From IMG/VR virus record IMGVR_UViG_3300035698_026535, positions 1-43,141 of that record: a stretch of DNA of 43,141 bases. One strand, given 5' to 3'. The position numbers and the translations under genes are program-made. The DNA is from a virus. Under the pieces are notes generated by a model, which saw only the letters and a list, made by a program, of their open reading frames with translations, was not told where the DNA came from and did not search any database. Of this stretch, positions 7,897 through 15,463 are shown piece by piece; positions within the stretch are counted from its first letter, which is position 1; every line of letters begins with the position of its first letter.

Positions 7897-7944
7897 AATT
7901 ATACTCCTAAACATTATTAGATAAAAATATATATGAATGAAATT

Positions 7945-8955
7945 TTATATTTTATTCAATTTATTTAGTATGCTTGATTTGAAATTGTACTCTTTGATAT
8001 TTGAACCAATAAAATCGCGTAAAGATTCGCCCATTTTCAAATAACATTTATTCCAATCCAAGTTCTCAATAGGTGGAAAAACGTATTTAATATCATGAAT
8101 TCCTTCGTCGCCCAGAATCTCGATATTCTTCTCCATGGCACTTCTACCAGGTTTATCATTGTCGAACCCTAGAACCATGTTTCTGGTCATTCTAAGCATG
8201 TTTATCTGTTCTATCGAGATAGACTTTCCCTGAATAGAAACCGCATTGAATCCTAAATTAATTAACGTAATAGCGTCTAGTGCGCCTTCAGTGATAATAA
8301 CATCTTGATTATCAAAATTCCAGTCTCGTGAATAAAGAACTTCTTCTTTCTTCATGTCTGTTTCTTCATCGTTTACAGAAGGATTAATGTATTTAGGTTC
8401 TTGATCATATAAAGAACGCGCAATAAAATAGATAAGCTTTCCTGATTGATTATAAAATGGAATTATCAAACGTCGATTATACTTTCCTTTATAACAGTAT
8501 CCCAACTTCCATTCAATAGGATCTATCTTTCTTCCTATTACACAGTGTTTCAAAGCTCTTCTATTGATCTCGCCTACTAAATCATCGGTAATGAATTGAA
8601 AACTCTCTGGATAGTCGATAGACTTCTTCTTTGCGATTTTCATTTGTTCTTCAACTTGTTTTTTTAGAGAGTTAATTTTAGATTCAAAATGTTTTAATGA
8701 ATCTATTTCATATATTGTTTCCAATGCTTCTCTTTTAGAACATCCATCGACTTCCATTACAAGTTTCCATAGAGATCCAGACTCGTCTGTTTTCCAGCAA
8801 TGGTAACATTGTTTTTCGGGTGAAAGAGAGAGCTTGAATTTTCTGTCATCTTTAAAGATACTATTAACAAGAAAGTCACTTTTGTATCGTTTATACGTAT
8901 CAAAAGTTAATTCTACCCATTCCTCAAGTTTGTCTATGTCTATCTTTAATGGCAT
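7945..8955 (-). CDS. DNA primase, TOPRIM type (T4 gp61/DnaG-like)
   Basis: Makes RNA primers for lagging-strand synthesis with the helicase at 345-1778. The N-terminal region has a reduced zinc-finger-like C50-x-H-C53 in QCYHCWKTDESGSLWKLV, followed by helices as in CHC2 domains; the second Cys pair is not obvious. The TOPRIM domain has the glutamate motif ITEGALDA (about 220-227) and the metal-binding DxD in GFDNDKPGRSAM (about 262-273). Length 336 aa matches gp61 (342 aa). The start at 8955 has only a weak AGAGA site. It is divergent from the radical-SAM gene at 9038, with an 82-bp shared upstream region that should hold promoters for both. Confidence 0.9.
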   Translation of the reverse strand: MPLKIDIDKLEEWVELTFDTYKRYKSDFLVNSIFKDDRKFKLSLSPEKQCYHCWKTDESGSLWKLVMEVDGCSKREALETIYEIDSLKHFESKINSLKKQVEEQMKIAKKKSIDYPESFQFITDDLVGEINRRALKHCVIGRKIDPIEWKLGYCYKGKYNRRLIIPFYNQSGKLIYFIARSLYDQEPKYINPSVNDEETDMKKEEVLYSRDWNFDNQDVIITEGALDAITLINLGFNAVSIQGKSISIEQINMLRMTRNMVLGFDNDKPGRSAMEKNIEILGDEGIHDIKYVFPPIENLDWNKCYLKMGESLRDFIGSNIKEYNFKSSILNKLNKI

Positions 8956-9037
8956 AATTTGTCTCTATGTCTACTTACTTTATATTAAAATAAGAAGTAA
9001 TGAAGTGCAAAATTAACAGTTAAAAGGAAATAATAAC

Positions 9038-9787
9038 ATGTTAGAGACTCCAAAAAATCCTAAACAAGAAGGCAGTAATGTGTGTGATGCAATTCCACAA
9101 GTTGGCCCTTGTATTCAAGGATGTTATCAATGCTTTTATAATCGACCAAATGCTTTTTACACGAATATATCAGAACCTCTTATGCCCACTCTTGAAGAAG
9201 TAGGTGATAAAATTGTCCGTGTAAACTCTGGTAATGATTCAAATTATAAAAGAAAATTTGTCATTGAATCTACTAAACATTATCCAAAAAGATTTTTTAA
9301 TACAAGTATTCCCAAATTAGACTTTCCAGATCCTGTAGTATTGACAATAAATCCTAAAGAAGAAGAATGGTTTTATTCACCAAGCCATGTAAGATCAGGA
9401 TCAATCGACAATCTAATGTTTATTCGATTAAGAGTATCTCCTAGCAACCTAAATCTTATTGATGAAGCAATTGAAGAATGGACTCAGGGAGAAATAAAAG
9501 TTCCAGTTGTATTAACTCTAATGAGATATTATGATAATGAACCAAAAGAGAATAACGATCAATTTGAATTCGGAAAACATGTATTAAATTCTTATTGGTG
9601 CCCAACTAAAAAATTCACAAAAAAGATCATAAGAAGATATAACAAAAATGAGTTAGTAACTATGTGTGGAACGCTAAAGAGTCCATATTGTCGTGATTGT
9701 AATAATTGTGAGAAATACTATTTCGAAGCTATAAAAAGAAACAAAAAAAAGAGGGTCAACTATGATTATAGAAAAAATATCGTATAG
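9038..9787 (+). CDS. Radical-SAM-like Fe-S protein, substrate unknown
   Basis: 249-aa protein with the cysteine signature C25-x3-C29-x2-C32 (GPCIQGCYQCFY), the motif that holds the SAM-cleaving [4Fe-4S] cluster in radical SAM enzymes. A second cluster, C210-x7-C218-x2-C221-x2-C224 near the C terminus, looks like an auxiliary Fe-S or zinc site. Between them are strand-like segments (VVLTINP, LMFIRLRV, VPVVLTLMRYYD) compatible with a partial TIM barrel. Ribosome site AAAGGA precedes the ATG. The 3' end overlaps the Cas4-like nuclease gene by 26 nt, so the pair is co-translated. The reaction cannot be inferred. Fe-S type is fairly clear; radical SAM membership is likely, not proven. Confidence 0.68.
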   Translation: MLETPKNPKQEGSNVCDAIPQVGPCIQGCYQCFYNRPNAFYTNISEPLMPTLEEVGDKIVRVNSGNDSNYKRKFVIESTKHYPKRFFNTSIPKLDFPDPVVLTINPKEEEWFYSPSHVRSGSIDNLMFIRLRVSPSNLNLIDEAIEEWTQGEIKVPVVLTLMRYYDNEPKENNDQFEFGKHVLNSYWCPTKKFTKKIIRRYNKNELVTMCGTLKSPYCRDCNNCEKYYFEAIKRNKKKRVNYDYRKNIV

Positions 9788-10496
9788 TAGATTAGGAGTA
9801 TTTGATCAGTGTGCATATCAATATAGATTACACTATCATGATAAAGTAAAATCTCCATTACCTGAACCGCCTTACTTCGAGTATGGTCATTATATGCATA
9901 AAATGGCAGAGCTTGTAGTAGACGAAGATCTCAGTATCTTAGAAGCAAGTAAAAAATCATTTGTTAAATATAACAAATTTGGATCAGAATATACCAAACG
10001 TGCTCCTGGTATGATTCGTAATTTTGAAGAATTTCAAAAATATATCGGAATGAGCGAGCCCATTAACGATCAAGCCGAAGTTGAATTCAACTTAGAAAGA
10101 GATGATTTCAAATTTAACGGATTCATTGATAGAGCAATTACATACGAAAACGACAGAACGATTATTGTAGATTACAAAACATCAAAATCTAGAAATGAGA
10201 TTCGACAAAAAAATATTCACACGAGCAAACAGTTGATGATGTATGCCTGGGCATATAATCAGATTATTGGCGTTCCGATTGAAAAAATATCTGCGATGCT
10301 GTTTTATTTAGAAAGCGGGCATAAACCTATTACTAAATTTACATCAGAACAAGTAGAAAATTATATGTCGTCGGCGATTAGATCAGGACAAATCATAAAA
10401 GATATGGAACCTGAAGACGCTAAAGCAAATCTTAATAAATTATGCGGATGGTGTGAATACAGAACTATTTGTAAGCCTTATTTACAATCAAAGTAA
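9762..10496 (+). CDS. PD-(D/E)XK nuclease, Cas4/RecB type with Fe-S cysteines
   Basis: 244-aa nuclease. It shows the RecB/Cas4 order: YSRLGVFDQCAYQY with C17, an early His region GHYMHKM, FNGFIDRAI carrying the first metal Asp, then the core IIVDYKTSK (Asp about 137, Lys about 139) and the QLMMYAW helix. C17 with C228, C231 and C237 (CGWCEYRTIC) make the four-Cys Fe-S site typical of Cas4 and AddB. Such phage enzymes process DNA ends in recombination or replication. The start overlaps the radical-SAM gene by 26 nt with AGAGGG just upstream. No cas genes or CRISPR array are nearby. The end overlaps the convergent amidoligase gene by 19 nt. Confidence 0.9.
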   Translation: MIIEKISYSRLGVFDQCAYQYRLHYHDKVKSPLPEPPYFEYGHYMHKMAELVVDEDLSILEASKKSFVKYNKFGSEYTKRAPGMIRNFEEFQKYIGMSEPINDQAEVEFNLERDDFKFNGFIDRAITYENDRTIIVDYKTSKSRNEIRQKNIHTSKQLMMYAWAYNQIIGVPIEKISAMLFYLESGHKPITKFTSEQVENYMSSAIRSGQIIKDMEPEDAKANLNKLCGWCEYRTICKPYLQSK

Positions 10497-11308
10497 ATAG
10501 ATTTTATCTCCAAGAACTGTTCTTTGAAATTTCGCAAAGGACAGTTCTTTTTTATTCTGCTAAAAACCCAAACAGGTAAATTATATATTTCTCGTTCTTT
10601 TCCGTCATGGGATTCCATGTCCATAAAATCCCAAAATTCAGGTATAGAGAATGGCTTAAAATCTTTTGGGTTCTCCGCGGAATACGCTGATTTATAAAAT
10701 TGAATACAAAAAACGATCCAATTAATTATATCATCGGCTTGTAATATCCCTTCCATCATCCTGAACTCTAGTGTCCCTCTTTTCTTATATCCGCGAACAT
10801 TTAGTGAATTATTCTGACTACGCGAGCAAAGACTAATTAGTTTGGTAGGTTTATGCTTGCCATTTATATTAAATTTTGTGATTAATGATTTACAATATTT
10901 ATTTACACGTCTATATTTTGGGAACATGTAGAAGATTATAGGTTCTGATTTAATCCAGTATTTTATAATTCGTGATAATTGGTAAGCATTGATATTTAGA
11001 CATTCTACATGAACATGAATTCCGCACTTTCTATTTACTGTAGCATTTCTCAATCTTAGTGCATCTACAATCTTTTTTATTTTATATAAATCAGTTTTTC
11101 TTTTAAAGACAGGACTAGCTATCTCGTATCCACAGCTCGAATCTGTTTTGCATATCCATTCTTTATTATTAACATTTTTCTGCCAGTTAGTAATTAATAC
11201 TTCATCTCGAGGTAAAGTTTGTTTTATTACAGTGTATAAAAAGTGTCTATCAGACTTTTTTGAAAACTCCAACTCAATTCCAAAATTTTTATCAAACTTA
11301 ATTGTCAT
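10478..11308 (-). CDS. Putative amidoligase (glutamine-synthetase-like COOH-NH2 ligase)
   Basis: 276 aa with the Amidoligase_2 pattern: FGIELEF at 9-15 (metal-binding Glu residues), WICKTDSSCGYEIASPVF at about 51-68, a helix, then CGIHVHVE near 94-101, and a basic segment ending GTLEFRMMEG at ~180. These enzymes are related to glutamine synthetase and glutamate-cysteine ligase and join a carboxylate to an amine using ATP. The substrate is unknown; in bacteria relatives sit with peptide or cell-wall modification genes, but no such partner is here. GAGAG lies 5 nt before the ATG. The 3' end contains the terminator of the opposing operon (10512-10553). Confidence 0.78.
   Translation of the reverse strand: MTIKFDKNFGIELEFSKKSDRHFLYTVIKQTLPRDEVLITNWQKNVNNKEWICKTDSSCGYEIASPVFKRKTDLYKIKKIVDALRLRNATVNRKCGIHVHVECLNINAYQLSRIIKYWIKSEPIIFYMFPKYRRVNKYCKSLITKFNINGKHKPTKLISLCSRSQNNSLNVRGYKKRGTLEFRMMEGILQADDIINWIVFCIQFYKSAYSAENPKDFKPFSIPEFWDFMDMESHDGKEREIYNLPVWVFSRIKKNCPLRNFKEQFLEIKSIYFDCK
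10512..10553 (+). terminator. Intrinsic terminator of the + operon, inside an opposing gene
   Basis: AAGAACTGTTCTTTG (10512-10526) pairs with CAAAGGACAGTTCTT (10535-10549) with one G-T wobble, 8-nt loop, followed by a T-run. It ends the radical-SAM/nuclease transcript 16 nt after the nuclease stop and doubles as codons of the amidoligase on the other strand. Confidence 0.75.
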
Positions 11309-11320
11309 TGTGCTCTCTCA

Positions 11321-11340
11321 ATATCTATATATGTAGATAT
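11321..11340. promoter_or_regulatory. Palindrome in divergent promoter region
   Basis: ATATCTA (11321-11327) and TAGATAT (11334-11340) form an interrupted palindrome in the 75-bp gap between the divergent amidoligase gene and the gene at 11384. It is placed like an operator, but the A+T-rich sequence makes chance occurrence plausible. Confidence 0.3.
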
Positions 11341-11383
11341 ATATATTATCAATAAATTAACAAATTATCTATATTAATATATC

Positions 11384-11878
11384 ATGAAATATTTAGAAAC
11401 AGAGCTCGATAAAATCAATCGTTTTTACAGATCTAAACTAATCAATGTTATTACGATTCCTCCAATATACAGTATTACCCCAGAACAAATACCTGTTTAT
11501 TTCTCTGGTATATTCATGGAAGCATCCGACACAGGCGTGTGGGTTATGTGTATTACTGATAACAGAAAAGGCAAAATAGACTTTTACTATCATGACAAAA
11601 TTATTAAATTAGAGGAAGCTGGTAAAATAGATCTAAACGACCTTAAATCTGATCAAAAAGACAAGATCAAAAAATCTATTAAAGCATATGAAGAAAAAAG
11701 AAAACAAGAAATAGAAACGTACAATGAAGGTTTTGAAACACCTGATATTAAAGATCCCGGCGATCAAGATGGAATAAATACGATGCTTGATAAAGTTCAA
11801 GCAATAGTTTTAAAAAATAAAAACAATCTAAAGAACACACCTGGTGACTTTTTAGAAAAAAGAAAAAAACCAGAATAA
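11384..11878 (+). CDS. Unknown acidic protein with helical C-terminal half
   Basis: 164 aa. The first ~75 residues look like a small alpha/beta domain (IPVYFSGIFMEASDTGVWVMCITD), the rest is Lys/Glu-rich helix. No motif recognised, no membrane segment. There is no Shine-Dalgarno site; TATATTAATATATC directly precedes the ATG, as for several other genes here. It ends base-to-base against the convergent gene that stops at 11879. Confidence 0.65.
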   Translation: MKYLETELDKINRFYRSKLINVITIPPIYSITPEQIPVYFSGIFMEASDTGVWVMCITDNRKGKIDFYYHDKIIKLEEAGKIDLNDLKSDQKDKIKKSIKAYEEKRKQEIETYNEGFETPDIKDPGDQDGINTMLDKVQAIVLKNKNNLKNTPGDFLEKRKKPE

Positions 11879-12388
11879 TTAAGGTTTAAGTTTGTCTAGA
11901 AGATCTAAAAAACCTAGTTTGAAATAACTATCTGTTAGAGCAACAATGATCACTAACAATATGCTTATAAGTCCCGCTGCAATGGCAGGAACAATAATTT
12001 GTTTCCAGTTAATTTTATCGCTTAGATGATTGTCTATTTTTTTTTCAGTAACTAAATTCTTGCTTGAAAGATCATTTCTGAGATTCTTTATTTCTGACAA
12101 TAACTGTAATTTTAATTCTTTTAGGTCTTCTTTATTAGCTTCTGTGATATTGCCAATTTCATTTTCTATCTGAGAAAATCTCATTTCGTAAATATCTCTC
12201 TGCTTTCCGAGAATATATTCAACACGCTCATCTATGGTTTTGAGTAAATTAGCTCGTAAATCATCAACAATAGATCTAATCTCACCTATATCTTCTATTT
12301 CATCGAAACTTTTTTCGATGAAACTAGTAAGATGATCTAGTCTTTGATAAATTTGTTCGAGATCATTCTTATTAGTTGTCTTGGCCAT
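11879..12388 (-). CDS. Coiled-coil protein with C-terminal membrane anchor
   Basis: 169 aa. Residues 1-125 are a long charged helix with heptad character (LEQIYQRLDHLTSFIEK, LKELKLQLLSEIKNLRNDL), followed by one clear membrane segment IIVPAIAAGLISILLVIIVA near 133-152 and a short basic tail. The layout is that of a tail-anchored membrane protein; in phages such proteins may act in lysis control, superinfection exclusion or membrane attachment, none of which can be chosen here. Its ribosome site AAAGGA lies inside the right-hand arm of the hairpin at 12391-12447, so translation may be controlled by RNA structure. Confidence 0.7.
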   Translation of the reverse strand: MAKTTNKNDLEQIYQRLDHLTSFIEKSFDEIEDIGEIRSIVDDLRANLLKTIDERVEYILGKQRDIYEMRFSQIENEIGNITEANKEDLKELKLQLLSEIKNLRNDLSSKNLVTEKKIDNHLSDKINWKQIIVPAIAAGLISILLVIIVALTDSYFKLGFLDLLDKLKP

Positions 12389-12390
12389 AA

Positions 12391-12447
12391 AAATAAATCC
12401 TTTATCGTTTCATGTGATTATATATGATAACGATAAAGGATTTATTT
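12391..12447 (-). promoter_or_regulatory. Perfect 19-bp hairpin that hides a ribosome site / terminator
   Basis: Bases 12391-12409 and 12429-12447 are exact reverse complements, loop 19 nt. In - strand direction it follows the gene at 12452-12784 and ends in ATTTATTTTT, so it can act as a terminator. The AAAGGA that serves the next gene (ATG at 12388) is in the 3' arm, so any read-through message would have its ribosome site paired. Confidence 0.65.
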
Positions 12448-12451
12448 TATT

Positions 12452-12784
12452 TTATTGTACAATCTCAACAAACTTTTTATCAAGATTCCAATTAATTCTG
12501 TCTGCACGTGGTATATTGAGTTCTTTAGCAATATCTTCTTGAAGCTGGGTAATATTCTTTCTAATAGCTTCTACTTGTTTGACGTTGTCCATCAATTCAC
12601 AGAATTGAGCACCAATTCCAGAATAGTAACTATTTAATGCGCTAGCATGTTGTCGAAGAATATTAGTATGCTGATCTGTAAGTTCAAATTGAAGATTATT
12701 CGTTTCTTCCTGTTCCGTTTCAACTTGTTCTTCCGTTTCAACTTGTTCTTCAGTTTCAACTTGTTCCACAAGTTCTTCTGTCAT
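12452..12784 (-). CDS. Small acidic protein with EQVETE repeats
   Basis: 110 aa. The N terminus is an acidic repeat tract (EEQVET units encoded by 18-bp repeats); residues ~35-110 are helical (LTDQHTNILRQHASALNSYY, IRKNITQLQEDIAKEL) and end NLDKKFVEIVQ. No function recognised. The ATG at 12784 has AAGGAGA 5 nt upstream; an ATG at 12850 would run through the end of the upstream zinc-ribbon gene and is rejected. Confidence 0.68.
   Translation of the reverse strand: MTEELVEQVETEEQVETEEQVETEQEETNNLQFELTDQHTNILRQHASALNSYYSGIGAQFCELMDNVKQVEAIRKNITQLQEDIAKELNIPRADRINWNLDKKFVEIVQ
12717..12770 (-). repeat. Three 18-bp tandem repeats encoding EQVETE-type units
   Basis: Units 12717-12734, 12735-12752 and 12753-12770, nearly identical (GTTTCAACTTGTTCTTCC on the + strand, with changes only in the last four bases). 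They keep the frame of the host gene and are the sort of tract that changes copy number by slippage. Confidence 0.85.
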
Positions 12785-12797
12785 TTCTTTCTCCTTA

Positions 12798-13075
12798 TTA
12801 ACTATATTGATCAAGTGTCCATTCTTCCCAATCAAACAAACAGTCGTCATTACAAAATTCTCTTATAAGATGACACTTGGGACATACTGGTTCTTTAATT
12901 ATAATTTTAGTTCCTGGTGGATAAATATTTGCAGGAAATTCTAAATTCTCTATGGCATCCTCGGAATCTTTATCTCCCTCAAAATAAGCTTTATTTCGTC
13001 ACATTCTTTACCCCCATATACATTTGGGCACATTTCTGCCTTTCCAATAATTTCATATTCTATATCATTATTCAT
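12798..13075 (-). pseudogene. Small zinc-ribbon protein gene split by a 1-nt frameshift
   Basis: The 5' part starts at an ATG (13075) behind AGAGGG and reads MNNDIEYEIIGK...GGKECDEIK, then hits a stop at 12950. Another frame is open from 12998 to a stop at 12798 and has no start codon; it reads on sensibly as AYFEGDKDSEDAIENLEF and ends with a zinc ribbon VCPKCHLIREFCNDDC followed by FDWEEW. Adding one A in ATAAAGC near 12990 would join them into a ~92-aa protein. So this is a recent frameshift, a sequencing or assembly error, or a recoding event; the sequence does not show a classic slippery site. Function unknown; CxxC...CxxxC suggests zinc binding. Confidence 0.6.
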
Positions 13076-13149
13076 AAGCTTTCCCTCTTTTATAGTGTTA
13101 TATTTCACGTCATTTACTAAAAACCTTTTAGTTAGCAACTTATTTATTA

Positions 13150-13365
13150 TTATAGTTTTTTTAAGTTCATAATTTCTGAATCAAACGTCGCGAATGATGA
13201 ATTTACATATTCAATTTGAGCTTTCTTGAATTCCTCTTGCTCGGATTCTTTGATGAGGAAGTCAAACTCTCTTCCTCTACGATCTAACAATATATTTCCC
13301 TTCATTTTTAGATAAGCTGCCATTCCTAGATCTTTAACTGTTCCTATTACTGTTTCTTCTGACAT
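13150..13365 (-). CDS. Small phage protein, DUF5659-like
   Basis: 71 aa. The pattern MAAYLKMKGNILLDRRGREFDFLI followed by a helix and FDSEIMNLKKL (split here for length: GMAAYLKMKG, then RRGREFDFLI) resembles DUF5659 small phage proteins, which have an AAYL helix, a beta hairpin and a closing helix; none has a known function. The ATG at 13365 is chosen for the AAAGGAGG site 5 nt upstream; an earlier ATG at 13407 overlaps the upstream gene. One of a run of small - strand genes with very strong ribosome sites, typical of early phage regions. Confidence 0.62.
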   Translation of the reverse strand: MSEETVIGTVKDLGMAAYLKMKGNILLDRRGREFDFLIKESEQEEFKKAQIEYVNSSFATFDSEIMNLKKL

Positions 13366-13396
13366 TCGTTCCTCCTTTCTCTTTTTCTTTCTTGGT

Positions 13397-13642
13397 TTAC
13401 ATTCCAAAATTTTGGCAAAATGGTTCGGGAAGATTTTTTAATACATTGAAAATTTCAGGAAATATGTAGTATGTTTTAGTATATTTTCCGCTATTCTTTT
13501 TTAAAAATAATACATAACAACTATCATCAATACATATTTGCGCTTTTCCACCGTGCTCATCTTCAAGAGTTGCCACAGGTTTCATTTTAGAACCACTTTC
13601 CAGTTCGATCACGATATCTGTGTTATTTTTTTTTCTATACAT
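13397..13642 (-). CDS. Small protein, unknown
   Basis: 81 aa, mixed beta pattern (DIVIELESGSKM, KAQICIDDSCYVLFLKK, KTYYIFPEIFNVL). No motif recognised. AAAGGAGA stands 7 nt before the ATG. It follows the homing endonuclease gene by 12 nt and may share its transcript. Confidence 0.62.
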   Translation of the reverse strand: MYRKKNNTDIVIELESGSKMKPVATLEDEHGGKAQICIDDSCYVLFLKKNSGKYTKTYYIFPEIFNVLKNLPEPFCQNFGM

Positions 13643-13654
13643 GTTTTCTCCTTT

Positions 13655-15460
13655 TTACTTTCTTTCTTTGTTTCGTGTATTTACTCCATATATCTTATTT
13701 CCACAATCAAATATACGTAAATAATTATTATCTGACATATTCTCTATTTCGCTCTTATTAGAATCGAAATTTTCTAATAAATCAAATAATTTATGTTTTT
13801 GAAACTTTATACGTGAATATAATTGCGTGTTTGGTAATTTGAAATACCAATAATTAGGACTTGAATAATGGCTAAAAGTCATTCCTAGTTGTTTATACAA
13901 ATTACCATTGCTATATCTTCTATCAGCATAACTAACTACACTTTTAATATTATAATTTGTAATAAAATATTTATATAATTTAGACGCACCTCCTATTACT
14001 GATACAAATCTTTTGTTACAAAAACGTATCAGTTCATATTGATATTTTTTACTGAATCTAGTTTTACCAAATGTCATAATACAAACTAATTCATTTTCAT
14101 AAAATAAGCCTAATTTTATATTACTATGGCAATATCCCTGCAAATGATTATTATTCAAAAATTCTTTTATTATCTTATTATCACTTATTTCTCTAATCTC
14201 TGTTTTTCTGCCATATATTCGTTTATTTCTACCTAATTTGTAACTAATTATGCTTTTCCATATTTCTTGTTTTATCGGATTTGTCCATTCGTTTTCAAAT
14301 ATATGTAATAAATGCACTCCTTTTTTCTCGCACATTTCAGTTTTCATTAGATGATAATTTTTATTATGCTTGGAATGCCAATATAATCCATTAAATTCTA
14401 TAGCTAACTTATAATCTGGTAGATAAATATCTAATTCATAAGGAGATATAATTTTTCTTGTATTCATTTCAATATTAGATATATTTAAAAATTTTATTAT
14501 TTCTTTTTCACCCCGAGATGATGGCCTAGTTACTATTGCTATATTATGTTTTGTTAAATAATTAGAAATAGTGCTATAACTTATGTTCAAAATATCTGCC
14601 ATATCAACTAAAGATTTTTTTTCCAAATGATGTTTATGATACATCCAGTTATAATCTCTCAGTTTCTCTAAAGATTCTTTTGACACATTGTGATGTGATA
14701 TATTTCTTCTGTTTTTTATTTTATCAATCACTGCAGGAATTTGAAACGAATTTTTTACGCCATATTTTTCTAGCAATGTCTGTTTGTATTTATATTTATA
14801 ATCTTGAGACGAAGAAAAGTGTTTGACTCCATATCTCTTTAAGCATGTTTCTTTATATATTTTTTTGACTTGTTTATTTTGAGCAGGATTTTCAACTCCA
14901 TATTTTTTCAAACATGTTTTCTTTTTTTTATCTTGAATTTTTTTGCTTTGTGAAGCATTTTCAACTCCATGTCTTTCTAAACATGTTTTCTTCATTTTAT
15001 CTTGAACATACTTTAGTTTAGTAGGATTTTCAACCCCATATTTTTTTAAATTATTGTTTTTTATTTTATTTTTTATTTTAATGGATTGTATTGGGTACTC
15101 ATGCCCGTATTTTTCTAAATTTGTTTTTTTCCTTTTTTCTTTTTGTTTTATATCATTAGCAGAACATTTCTTGGAACAATATTTTCCATATCCTTTACTA
15201 TATCCTAAAAATTTTATTTTACAAACACACTCTTGTCGCAAACATTTTTTTACATCAAATATATCATGCATAATATTATATACTCTTTCAGAAAAAAGCA
15301 CGTTTTTATCCAAATAAGAAGTATGATAAACTATAAAATTGTATTCTTTTTCATAATTAAAATTAACAAACCATGTTTTTTTAGTTCTTCTTGATAATAT
15401 CTGACCATATCGAGAAATCAAATTATCATTAATAAAAAATTTCAATAAGTTTCTATCCAT
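13655..15460 (-). CDS. Homing endonuclease, Vsr/EDxHD type, with YGVENP repeats
   Basis: 601 aa. An N-terminal cysteine-bearing region (CLRQECVCKIKF...YCSKKC, probable zinc finger) is followed by six to seven ~24-residue repeats centred on KKYGVENPxQ, a feature of large phage homing endonucleases and likely DNA-reading helices. A helix-turn-helix-like segment MADILNISYSTISNYLTKHN comes next. The nuclease domain begins at GEKEI and has SPYELDIYLPDYKLAIEFNG then YWH near 338-362, the PD-(D/E)XK/Vsr-like core, and HIFENEW. A long conserved C-terminal region follows. Its ribosome site CAGGAG is the last two codons of the actin-like gene. A full paralogue is encoded at 16502-18175, on the other side of that gene. 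Confidence 0.85.
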   Translation of the reverse strand: MDRNLLKFFINDNLISRYGQILSRRTKKTWFVNFNYEKEYNFIVYHTSYLDKNVLFSERVYNIMHDIFDVKKCLRQECVCKIKFLGYSKGYGKYCSKKCSANDIKQKEKRKKTNLEKYGHEYPIQSIKIKNKIKNNNLKKYGVENPTKLKYVQDKMKKTCLERHGVENASQSKKIQDKKKKTCLKKYGVENPAQNKQVKKIYKETCLKRYGVKHFSSSQDYKYKYKQTLLEKYGVKNSFQIPAVIDKIKNRRNISHHNVSKESLEKLRDYNWMYHKHHLEKKSLVDMADILNISYSTISNYLTKHNIAIVTRPSSRGEKEIIKFLNISNIEMNTRKIISPYELDIYLPDYKLAIEFNGLYWHSKHNKNYHLMKTEMCEKKGVHLLHIFENEWTNPIKQEIWKSIISYKLGRNKRIYGRKTEIREISDNKIIKEFLNNNHLQGYCHSNIKLGLFYENELVCIMTFGKTRFSKKYQYELIRFCNKRFVSVIGGASKLYKYFITNYNIKSVVSYADRRYSNGNLYKQLGMTFSHYSSPNYWYFKLPNTQLYSRIKFQKHKLFDLLENFDSNKSEIENMSDNNYLRIFDCGNKIYGVNTRNKERK

Positions 15461-15463
15461 TTT

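Noticed and set aside
9762-10496. Cas4-like nuclease as sign of a CRISPR-Cas locus
   Set aside because: No cas1/cas2, effector or repeat array is seen; phage RecB/Cas4-type nucleases with Fe-S cysteines are common in replication modules.
12452-12850. Longer start (ATG 12850) for the EQVETE-repeat protein
   Set aside because: The extension lies over the end of the zinc-ribbon frame and ATG 12784 has an ideal AAGGAGA site.
14700-15120. Regularly spaced DNA repeats (about every 72-75 bp, TTTTCAACTCCATATTTTTT-type) that look like a CRISPR array or minisatellite
   Set aside because: They are in frame and encode the ~24-residue KKYGVENP repeats of the homing endonuclease; the sequence between is also coding and spacers are not unique non-coding units. 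The same occurs at 16820-17110.
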